From CAYWMP01 sp964459445 (lineage in GTDB: Bacteria; Desulfobacterota; DSM-4660; Desulfatiglandales; HGW-15): DNA of 12,998 bases. The translations under genes were made by a program, and so were the position numbers. The stretch spans positions 1 to 12,998 of the forward strand of contig CAYWMP010000168.1 of NCBI GenBank assembly GCA_964459445.1, given 5' to 3'. Positions 5,502-11,574 of this stretch are shown here, one piece after another. The notes under the pieces were generated by a model. That model was given only the letters and a program-made list of their open reading frames with translations. It searched no databases and had not been told where the DNA came from. Within the stretch, counting starts at the first letter, position 1; each line of letters starts with the position of its first letter.

Positions 5502-5891
5502 ATGAATTCGCTAATGGACCTTGTTCTCATAGACCTCTACGATTGCGACCATGAGAAACTCGTTTCTGTAGACCAAATCAGGAATGGGATGCTCGAAGCC
5601 GCAAAACTCATGGGCGCAGAAGTGGTCGGACACGCATTTCATACCTTTAAGCCCTGGGGCGTAAGCGGCACCGTAACAATTGCAGAGTCTCATCTGGCAA
5701 TCCACACCTGGCCTGAATACAACTTTGCGGCCGTGACTTTTGAGACCTGCGGTTACTCAATGGACCACAAGAAGGCGTATCGATTTCTCGCCGAATTTTT
5801 TGGTTCGAAACACCCCAAAATAACACTCCAAAAAAGGGGATTTATGGAAACATCAGACGGGATCTTGCCCTATAAACAGGAAGCCGGTTGA
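5502..5891 (+). CDS. speH: S-adenosylmethionine decarboxylase proenzyme (prokaryotic class 1b)
   Basis: A 129-residue AdoMet decarboxylase, self-cleaved to a pyruvoyl enzyme. It makes decarboxylated AdoMet, the aminopropyl donor for spermidine. The processing site is between E62 and S63 in TIAESHLAIHTWPEY, where S63 becomes the pyruvoyl group; H68 and C83 (FETCGY) are the processing and catalytic partners. From memory these are the same residue numbers as in the Thermotoga maritima enzyme, which strongly supports the ATG at 5502 as start. A purine run AAGGGGGG (5486-5493) lies 8 nt upstream. An in-frame TTG at 5457 would add 15 residues that the family lacks. Both chains look complete. Some nomenclatures call it speD. 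Confidence 0.93.
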   Translation: MNSLMDLVLIDLYDCDHEKLVSVDQIRNGMLEAAKLMGAEVVGHAFHTFKPWGVSGTVTIAESHLAIHTWPEYNFAAVTFETCGYSMDHKKAYRFLAEFFGSKHPKITLQKRGFMETSDGILPYKQEAG

Positions 5892-5942
5892 CTGATAAAG
5901 CCGGCACTTGTTGATTTGCCTTCCATGGTCTCCCCGTCCAAA

Positions 5943-5992
5943 AAAAACATCGGATTTGGCAATCGTATAAGCCTTCCGCAGGGGCGATGTTT
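5943..5992 (-). terminator. Bidirectional terminator-like hairpin after speH
   Basis: AAACATCG (5945-5952) pairs perfectly with CGATGTTT (5985-5992). The 32-base interior can fold further through short TCCG/CGGA-type and GCC/GGC pairings. Read on the minus strand the stem is followed by an unbroken run of eight T (from the A run at 5940-5947), as in an intrinsic terminator. On the plus strand only TTT follows. It lies between convergent speH and tilS, where termination from both sides is useful. Confidence 0.45.
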
Positions 5993-6120
5993 AACTTCTT
6001 CCCCTATCCCATCTTTTGTTAAAATTTCAAAAGGTTCATCGCAGGACAAGTGATTTTTATAATAGTTCATGCGATTTACCAGGGAAAAAAATCATGTTTT
6101 TTCCAATACATAATACATTG

Positions 6121-6148
6121 GACAGGATAACATGATTACAGGATAGAT
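6121..6148 (-). repeat. Dispersed repeat, copy A (inverted)
   Basis: Read on the minus strand it contains AATCATGTTATCCTGTC. This shares 17 bases, with one inserted base, with the copy at 8156-8182, and is inverted relative to the copy at 6301-6327. It is an intergenic repeat of unknown function. Confidence 0.5.
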
Positions 6149-6237
6149 ATGGTTTTGAATTGCACAAGATTTCTGGGAAAAAGACCATAGAAAAACAATT
6201 AATACGTTTTTGTTTTCCCAATGGCTTTTTCCCCAGA

Positions 6238-6275
6238 TTCAATACCGCCTTGCGGGATTGAACGCCGCAAGGCGG
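6238..6275. repeat. Overlapping, mutually exclusive palindromes
   Basis: CCGCCTTGCGG (6245-6255) is perfectly inverted at 6265-6275 across a 9-base loop. Alternatively TTCAAT (6238-6243) pairs with ATTGAA (6257-6262), with CCGC/GCGG stacked inside around a CTT loop. The two folds share bases and cannot coexist. No U tract follows either one. Confidence 0.5.
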
Positions 6276-6300
6276 GAATCATGAGCAATCCTTGATCTTG

Positions 6301-6327
6301 TTAATCCTGTTATCTTGTCTAAGAAAG
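6301..6327 (+). repeat. Dispersed repeat, copy B
   Basis: Contains TTATCTTGTCTAAGAA, which differs at one base from TTATCCTGTCTAAGAA in the copy at 8156-8182. Preceding it, AATCCTG replaces AATCATG. It lies 60 bp downstream of the tilS stop. Confidence 0.5.
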
Positions 6328-6387
6328 AGCGAGATTATTTATCAGATGTTACCCGCATTCTGTATCTTTTCCCAAGTAATTGAGAAG

Positions 6388-7779
6388 TTACCGGGAAATT
6401 GTGGCTTTAAGGATCTTTTTTGTCCCGGGAACGGCCTTATAACGATCATCTATCCTATGGCTGCAAATCCAGATAATGGAATCCTGCCTCGTTAGGATGG
6501 GTATAGAGGCTCTCTTATCGGAAGGGAGTTTGAGGTCTATAAAGAAATCTTTGACCTTTTTATGCCCGGACATGCCGGAGGGCACAAATCGGTCTCCTGG
6601 CCTTATATTCCTGACAGTCAGGGGAAACCTCACTTTGGCTGCATCTAAGTAGGCCGTGTCTGAAGATTTTTCGAGAGGCAAGTCAAAGCCTTCTCCCAAT
6701 GACTCTATGGCAATGGAGCATTTGACTTCCTTTAGGAAGAGGGACCCCGGCCCCTCCATGGTATACTCATAGTTGTGTTCTTCTTTGGCCGGAGCCACTG
6801 AAAAAACAAGTCGATCATAGATCTTTCTGACTCGGAGTTTATTTGGAAGGTCAAGAGACCCCTGGGGTTTATTGCTCCGGGCTAACTCATCAACCGATTG
6901 AATGTGGCCCTGATCGAACCTCCGAAGGTTTTTCGCTGCCCCGCCTAAAAGGCGCCTGATGATCCTATTTCTGAAGGGTTCGGGGAGTTCCATAAGGGAA
7001 GGTAGCGCAACGATCCAGGTCTCATCTTCTCTGTCTGCTTCCCTTCTGATCCATTCCTTTGCCAGGAACTCCAAATATTCGTTTTCGCCCCTGAGTATAT
7101 CGGCCATTCCCCCGAGGCGCTCTATGAGTCTCGGCTGGTAATCCAGCATTACTGGCAGTAGTTCCAAACGGATTTTGTTTCTTAGGTAATGGGTGGCAAG
7201 ATTAGAGCTGTCCGTTACATAGGTCAGGTTTCGCTCGTCTAAGTAGGCCTCAATTTCTTCTCTTTTCAGATCAATCAACGGACGAATGATTTTGTTATCC
7301 CTAACCGGAGGCATGCCTGAGAGCCCCGAAGACCCACTGCCCCTCAATAACCTCATAATGACTGTTTCGGCCTGATCATTGAGATTGTGTCCAAGGGCAA
7401 TTTTTTGTGCATCCTGCTTCTCTCTTACCCTTTCTAGAAAACTGTATCTCGCTTCTCTGGCCTTTTCCTCCAAGGAACGCCCATCTTCGACTGCGAGAGA
7501 AGACGCCTTTTCGGTTTGAAAGGCAAGGTTTAAGGTTGTCGCGAGATCGCGAACAAACGCCGTTTCCGATTCATCCTCCTCCGGCCTTAATCCATGATCA
7601 AAGTGGGCTACCATTAAATCAACGCCCAATTCATCCTTCATCTGAAGGAGGATATCGAGGAGGCATACAGAGTCAGGCCCACCCGAAACCGCAACAACAA
7701 TCCGGTCTCCTGGAGCAACCATTCCGTATTTAGAGATGGTCTTCTTTATCTGGTGAAGGGTTTCTCTGACTCGATCCAC
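6388..7779 (-). CDS. tilS: tRNA(Ile)-lysidine synthetase
   Basis: A 463-residue protein with the complete TilS architecture. It ATP-dependently joins lysine to C34 of the CAU-anticodon tRNA-Ile, changing both decoding and charging, and is normally essential. The PP-loop ATP-binding motif is VVAVSGGPDSVCLLDILL (28-45). HFDHGLRPEEDE (59-70), ALGHNLNDQAETVIMRLLRG (128-147) and YLRNKIRLELLP (198-209) are the catalytic-domain signatures. The middle (about 230-320) is the tRNA-binding helical part. The C-terminal TilS_C domain begins near VRNIRPGDRFVPSGMSGHKK (389-408) and includes VKDFFIDLKLP (409-419). The start is GTG at 7777-7779, with AAAGGT about 8 nt upstream; it leaves the usual short N-terminal extension before the PP-loop. 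It is transcribed towards speH and appears intact. Confidence 0.95.
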   Translation of the reverse strand: MDRVRETLHQIKKTISKYGMVAPGDRIVVAVSGGPDSVCLLDILLQMKDELGVDLMVAHFDHGLRPEEDESETAFVRDLATTLNLAFQTEKASSLAVEDGRSLEEKAREARYSFLERVREKQDAQKIALGHNLNDQAETVIMRLLRGSGSSGLSGMPPVRDNKIIRPLIDLKREEIEAYLDERNLTYVTDSSNLATHYLRNKIRLELLPVMLDYQPRLIERLGGMADILRGENEYLEFLAKEWIRREADREDETWIVALPSLMELPEPFRNRIIRRLLGGAAKNLRRFDQGHIQSVDELARSNKPQGSLDLPNKLRVRKIYDRLVFSVAPAKEEHNYEYTMEGPGSLFLKEVKCSIAIESLGEGFDLPLEKSSDTAYLDAAKVRFPLTVRNIRPGDRFVPSGMSGHKKVKDFFIDLKLPSDKRASIPILTRQDSIIWICSHRIDDRYKAVPGTKKILKATISR

Positions 7780-8155
7780 GGCGCGCGACCTTTAGTATTT
7801 ACAATCATGAAGATCCAATTATCCAGTACTATAACTTAATTCATTCGAATTTCTGCAACGTAATAATTCACCTGGGAATGAAATTTGACGGGATAACCTA
7901 CCTTCGCCATGGCTTCGGTAGGCGGACAGGATCAACAAGTTTATTAGAATACGAACGAGCGTCGTCAAAAGCACCGCAAAAAGCGGGGTTCCGATATGGC
8001 TATATCGGAACCAATATGGAGATCCTGAATGAAAAGAATAAGTCAAGTTATTCTTGCCATTCAAGTGCTCCACATAACGTTTTTTGACGATCTACATAAT
8101 TAAGTAGAAACACATGAAAATGCTTTGATTTCTCTGTGAGAGACAAATGATCCGG
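7780..8155. other. Hairpin-rich intergenic region between the GT9 gene and tilS
   Basis: Four stem-loops lie within 160 bp. CCTACC/GGTAGG (7897-7902 and 7917-7922) surrounds the palindrome GCCATGGC. CCGC/GCGG (7974-7977 and 7983-7986) abuts a perfect 11-bp stem GGTTCCGATAT/ATATCGGAACC (7987-7997 and 8002-8012) with a GGCT loop. AAGAATAA/TTATTCTT (8034-8041 and 8048-8055) closes the series. Short frames here are open on both strands, but none has a start with a ribosome site or recognisable content. It could be a structured RNA, a mobile palindromic element, or transcript-processing sites. I do not recognise it. Confidence 0.55.
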
Positions 8156-8182
8156 TCAATCATGTTTATCCTGTCTAAGAAG
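8156..8182 (+). repeat. Dispersed repeat, copy C, overlapping the GT9 3' end
   Basis: Shares TTATCCTGTCTAAGAA with copy B (one difference) and AATCATG...TATCCTGTC with copy A. Its 27 bases are exactly the last eight codons (LLRQDKHD) and stop of the glycosyltransferase gene on the minus strand. Confidence 0.55.
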
Positions 8183-9076
8183 TATTGAACTCCAATCTAA
8201 AATCTTATCCCTTAGCTTCGGACTTCCTTCTATATCCTCAAAGACCTTGACACGAGGACCCAGCGGTTTCCATTGATGAATGTCACTATTTTTGAACAGG
8301 GCGATAGTGGGCACTCCGAGCATGGCAGCGAGGTGCGTAACACCACTGTCATGGCCTAAATAAAGGCGAGCAGAGCTCAGGCATGAAAGGAGATCTTCGG
8401 TGTCAGGCGTGATGATTAGCCTAACGGTGCGTCCGTCCTGTTTGTCCTCGAAAACAGGAAAGAGCGGCTCCTCGGCCGGCCCCAGAAGGACACCTATTGG
8501 ATGTTCTGCATTTTTCTGAAGATTGTTCAAGACCGGGATCATGTCGAGCCAGAACTCCGGGGGATGGGTTTTCCCCCTTGATCCGGAACCTGGATGAAGA
8601 ATGACATTGGGCCACTTCGCTGTTGAAGATTTCTTGTTCAGCAAGGCCCGCTTGCAGGCATTATTCATTGATTCCTCCTCATCAATGGGCAGCCCCGTTT
8701 TTTGAAGACATTGGGCCATATGGCTGGCGGCGTGAAGGTTGGCGTCTTTTGGGGGAAGAGGCGGAAAGACGTTTACATGTGCATTCTGGAACCAAGCCTT
8801 GAGATTGGAAGCGATTCGGCCTTCTCGATCTCCAACAAAGGCCGCGATGCGATCCACCGGGGGAACATTGGGTTTTTTCGCTGCGCTATCTTGGAAAAGC
8901 CCGTGCCATTCCCCCCGCTCAAAATCTATGGTCTGATGAACATAGGGCCTGAGAATAGAAAGGCTGGGCTCTCTTCCAACGAAAAGGATGTCTGCGTTAT
9001 TTTGAATTTGAGCGATAGATGGCAGCAACATGAGGGTATCGCCCAGCGCACCAGCCCTGATGATCAAAAGTTTCAT
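8156..9076 (-). CDS. Glycosyltransferase family 9 (heptosyltransferase-like)
   Basis: A 306-residue GT-B glycosyltransferase resembling the ADP-heptose:LPS heptosyltransferases (WaaC/WaaF-like). These transfer a sugar to the LPS inner core on the cytoplasmic face of the inner membrane. The N-terminus LLIIRAGALGDTLMLLPSI (3-21) is the acceptor-side signature. The donor domain carries VILHPGSGSRGK (158-169), a 'LLGPAEEP' segment (197-204) and the hallmark YLGHDSGVTHLAAMLGVPTI (239-258), close to the usual GxDxGxxHLAAALG. The exact sugar cannot be inferred. The ATG at 9076 is preferred over one 39 bases upstream: the family motif begins there, and it lies 2 nt after the stop of the preceding gene (TGA-AA-ATG), implying translational coupling. 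Its last codons come from a dispersed repeat. Confidence 0.85.
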   Translation of the reverse strand: MKLLIIRAGALGDTLMLLPSIAQIQNNADILFVGREPSLSILRPYVHQTIDFERGEWHGLFQDSAAKKPNVPPVDRIAAFVGDREGRIASNLKAWFQNAHVNVFPPLPPKDANLHAASHMAQCLQKTGLPIDEEESMNNACKRALLNKKSSTAKWPNVILHPGSGSRGKTHPPEFWLDMIPVLNNLQKNAEHPIGVLLGPAEEPLFPVFEDKQDGRTVRLIITPDTEDLLSCLSSARLYLGHDSGVTHLAAMLGVPTIALFKNSDIHQWKPLGPRVKVFEDIEGSPKLRDKILDWSSILLRQDKHD

Positions 9077-9078
9077 TT

Positions 9079-9702
9079 TCAAGAGCGCTTTTCGTCCGAG
9101 GCCGGAAATCCCCATTCAATGAAGCCACCGACACCTTCAAACACCCAGCATTTTGATCCTTCAATTTTATTTCTCATGTCCAGTACATAATCCGGTCGAA
9201 CATTATTCCGCCATTTGGGATAACCGCCTACCCAAACATAATTTATGAGTTCCAGGAAAGATGCACTTGTGAAGACATAGTCGCCGATTGTGATGGTCAT
9301 TGCCATGAACTCCGCCTTAAATGGGATGGTGATCTTTCTGGCGTATTTTCCAATAATCCCTTCCAGGATAATCCGATTTTGGAACCCCTCCGGCTTTTGT
9401 TTGAATTCCTCAGGTTTCCCCGGAAAGGGGAATTGAGTATAGACTGCGCCAATGAACCCAACGTGACGAATGCCGTGGATGGCCCCCATAAGATCACCAA
9501 CCTCTCTGTGATCTTCGATATAATCGATTTCCCAAAAAACATTATAGGAATCGGTTTTCGCATTCTGGGCCAGATCTGAAATATATTGGCAGAACTCCGA
9601 GGCAAATAGGAAATAATGCTCGAGCAGAAGCATGTCCGTATCGATATTAAAGAAACCGAAGGCGATGGGACCGCGATTTTTTGATTGAAACTCTAAGGGC
9701 AT
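9079..9702 (-). CDS. Conserved-looking protein of unknown function
   Basis: A 207-residue soluble protein that I cannot place in a named family. It opens with IAFGFFNIDTDMLLLEHYFL (13-32) and a helical segment FASEFCQYISDLA (33-45). It continues with VFWEIDYIEDHREVGDLMG, a Gly/Pro-rich YTQFPFPGKPEE, and ends in many aromatic residues (FLELINYVWVGGYPKW, CWVFEGVGGFIEWGF). There is no signal peptide or transmembrane helix. The composition and regular secondary structure suggest a real gene. No strong ribosome site precedes the ATG (GGGAT about 8 nt before is the best). The glycosyltransferase start follows its stop by two bases, so the two are probably co-translated and may act in one envelope-related process; this is inference only. 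Confidence 0.7.
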   Translation of the reverse strand: MPLEFQSKNRGPIAFGFFNIDTDMLLLEHYFLFASEFCQYISDLAQNAKTDSYNVFWEIDYIEDHREVGDLMGAIHGIRHVGFIGAVYTQFPFPGKPEEFKQKPEGFQNRIILEGIIGKYARKITIPFKAEFMAMTITIGDYVFTSASFLELINYVWVGGYPKWRNNVRPDYVLDMRNKIEGSKCWVFEGVGGFIEWGFPASDEKRS

Positions 9703-9755
9703 GTCAATTGGTATCCCACACTTGTACCGAACAATAATGGATCTTCTACGTGGTA

Positions 9756-11072
9756 TTAACCAATGAGGGAAGGTAGTTTTCCTGTATAATGCAACGGAAG
9801 CACTAGATATTTATCGTCACTTCCGCCCACCTTCCCGACAAATTTAACTGTCTTTTCTGGGGAGTACCTCTCTGTATAGCTTTTAAGGCTCTTGGCCTTT
9901 GTTCTCCGCCCGCTTTTTACCTCAACCGGAATAATTTTCGATTCGCCCGTGACATACAAGAATTCAATTTCCGATTTACCTTTACTCCATGAATAAAGAT
10001 TTTCATGCCCCAATGCCTTGAACTCACATGCTACAAAGTTTTCAGCAAAAAACCCCTTTGTTGTGCCATAATCCTGATTCATCAGGCTGTCATAAGAAAT
10101 TTCCAACATAGCCCCTAGCAGCCCAATATCGAATAAGAAGAGCTTGAATATGTTCTCTTTTGTAAATGCTTTAAGTGGGATTTGGGGCCGGCATTCAACA
10201 CTAAATACCTTATATATCAGTCCCGCACTATCAAGCCATGATATGACGTTTGACAACTGGGAATAAGTCCTTTTGTTTGGCAAAACATCTTTGAATTTGA
10301 AACGTTTTACTGATCCGTCAAGTATTCGAGAAAGCTGCAAGGGAACATTATTTAAAAGGGTTGAAATGTGCAGAGCGTTTATTTTTCCAGAATGTTTTGC
10401 GAAATCCTTCTCATAACCCGATAAAATGTCTTTTTGTATCTTCCGAACAGAACTGATTCGCTTATTGATGTTCGTTTCAGAAAACCACTTGCCAACAGCC
10501 TTTGGCATGCCGCCTGTAAAAAAATACTGCTTGGCATAATCCCATAGCAGGTTATGTGCGCTTTCAAGTCTGCTGTTCTCATAAAATAGATTTCGGGCTG
10601 TATCATCCGAAGAAGCCTCAATAAACTCTTCGAATGTCATTGGATAAAGGTGGGATATATTTACTTTGCCTACAGGGAAAGAAGATGAATTCAGATTTAT
10701 CCCAAGCAAAGAGCCTGCCGCGGCAATATGTAATTCAGGCATTTTTTCTTGAAAATATTTCAGAGAGGTTACGGCTTCATCGCATTCATGGACTTCATCA
10801 AAAAAAACAAAATCGGTTTTGACGCTGATATCCTTTCTTTGGGTGATGGACAATTCCTCCAGTAGCCGCTCGGGTCTTAGGTCTTTTCTAAAAAAAGTAT
10901 GGATCCTCGGATTTTCCTGGAAATTAAAAACATGAATATCTCTATATTCATTTCGGCCGAACTGAGTGAGCAGATGGGTCTTCCCAACCTGCCGGGCACC
11001 TGTTAAAACAAGCGGCATTCGGTCAGCAGTGGATTTCCAATCGAGGAGCTTTTTATAGAGATTACGTTTCAT
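9756..11072 (-). CDS. AAA ATPase with DUF4143 (nuclease-fold) C-terminus
   Basis: A 438-residue protein of the widespread AAA_14/DUF4143 group. The ATPase module has Walker A GARQVGKT (25-32), Walker B DFVFFDEVHE (87-96) and sensor-like AAAGSLLG (117-124), followed by FPVGKVNISHLYPMTFEEF (132-150), typical of these proteins. The C-terminal DUF4143 part (about 205-438) has the PD-(D/E)XK-like pattern SEIEFLYV (367-374) and IIPVEVKSGRR (380-390) with E384 and K386. The function of the family is not established; such genes are abundant, mobile and often near defence or toxin-antitoxin genes, as here. The ATG at 11070-11072 has only a weak purine site (GAAAGAAA) upstream, and its promoter lies in a very AT-rich stretch with an inverted repeat TTGAAA/TTTCAA (11108-11113 and 11119-11124). 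Confidence 0.88.
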   Translation of the reverse strand: MKRNLYKKLLDWKSTADRMPLVLTGARQVGKTHLLTQFGRNEYRDIHVFNFQENPRIHTFFRKDLRPERLLEELSITQRKDISVKTDFVFFDEVHECDEAVTSLKYFQEKMPELHIAAAGSLLGINLNSSSFPVGKVNISHLYPMTFEEFIEASSDDTARNLFYENSRLESAHNLLWDYAKQYFFTGGMPKAVGKWFSETNINKRISSVRKIQKDILSGYEKDFAKHSGKINALHISTLLNNVPLQLSRILDGSVKRFKFKDVLPNKRTYSQLSNVISWLDSAGLIYKVFSVECRPQIPLKAFTKENIFKLFLFDIGLLGAMLEISYDSLMNQDYGTTKGFFAENFVACEFKALGHENLYSWSKGKSEIEFLYVTGESKIIPVEVKSGRRTKAKSLKSYTERYSPEKTVKFVGKVGGSDDKYLVLPLHYTGKLPSLIG

Positions 11073-11403
11073 TTGGTTTCTTTCATATTATGGAAAAAAA
11101 GTTATAATTGAAATTTATTTTCAACTATATTTACATTATTGTGATCTTTTTTGCAATCAAAAATATAGCTATATATATTTTTTTGGTACTAAAAAAGTCA
11201 CAATTAGCTAAAATAGATTTTTCCGCACAAGGAGCACGAGCCTACTCCAGAAGTGATTTGCAGCTCATCTTCTCTATTCCCCCTTTCGCGCATGGCTAGG
11301 GCTGAGAAATTCAAATCTGCTTGAGGCAAATATATTGGTGCTGGCCGGGCTACAGTAGATTTTTTGAGTAGGAATTTTGGGGGCTATTCTGTACATTATA
11401 TAA

Positions 11404-11503
11404 NNNNNNNNNNNNNNNNNNNNNNNNNNNNNNNNNNNNNNNNNNNNNNNNNNNNNNNNNNNNNNNNNNNNNNNNNNNNNNNNNNNNNNNNNNNNNNNNN
11501 NNN
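11404..11503. other. Assembly gap (100 N)
   Basis: Exactly 100 undetermined bases, the size often used for a gap of unknown length. It is flanked by TTATATAA-type sequence on both sides: CATTATATAA ends at 11403, and TTATATAAATG begins at 11504. These are near-inverted copies, so a palindrome or repeat may have blocked assembly. Confidence 0.95.
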
Positions 11504-11518
11504 TTATATAAATGATAT

Positions 11519-11552
11519 GTTCATTATAAATGAACAAATGTATATAATGAAC
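11519..11552 (+). promoter_or_regulatory. Palindromic promoter/operator of the AbiE-like operon
   Basis: GTTCATTATA (11519-11528) is perfectly inverted as TATAATGAAC (11543-11552). The first arm also forms a tighter palindrome, GTTCATT/AATGAAC (11519-11525 and 11529-11535). A perfect -10 TATAAT (11543-11548) lies inside the second arm, with a weak -35 TTCATT (11520-11525) 17 bp upstream inside the first. A protein bound to the repeat would mask the core promoter. The next gene encodes a winged-helix antitoxin, and AbiEi antitoxins are known to autorepress through inverted repeats. Confidence 0.6.
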
Positions 11553-11574
11553 GAATTGAAGGGAGTTCACCTCG

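Larger units (their letters stand above)
5892..6387. other. Convergent intergenic region between speH and tilS
   Basis: About 500 bp without a convincing gene between two convergently transcribed genes. It holds a terminator-like hairpin (5943-5992), two inverted copies of a dispersed repeat (6121-6148 and 6301-6327) and overlapping palindromes (6238-6275). A 66-codon minus-strand frame (6070-5870) is open, but it lacks a ribosome site, runs antisense into the end of speH and covers the hairpin, so it is not called. Confidence 0.6.
11073..11574. other. AT-rich intergenic region with assembly gap
   Basis: This stretch between the divergently oriented ATPase and AbiEi genes is much more AT-rich than its surroundings. 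It holds an inverted repeat near the ATPase start (11108-11124) and an operator-like palindrome (11519-11552). I see no convincing gene at 11108-11403: small open frames here lack ribosome sites, and two run into the gap. The bases at 11220-11400 are less AT-rich and may be remnant sequence. Confidence 0.5.

Noticed and set aside
5870..6070. 66-codon minus-strand frame downstream of speH
   Set aside because: Its residues look partly protein-like, but it has no ribosome site, overlaps speH antisense and spans a terminator-like hairpin. Without homologues it is not supported.
7407..7733. 108-codon plus-strand frame inside tilS
   Set aside because: It is antisense to the conserved PP-loop domain of tilS, and its Pro/Arg/Ser-rich composition is that of a shadow frame.
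7897..8055. CRISPR array
   Set aside because: The repeats are individual palindromes of different sequence and spacing, not identical direct repeats with spacers, and no cas gene is nearby.
7819..8087. Small frames on both strands between GT9 and tilS
   Set aside because: Both are made largely by the palindromic sequence there. They have no credible start signals and no recognisable domain.
9077..9115. Longer start of the GT9 gene at 9115
   Set aside because: It would overlap the upstream gene by 37 bases and add 13 residues before the family's N-terminal motif. The ATG at 9076 has the coupled TGA-AA-ATG arrangement.
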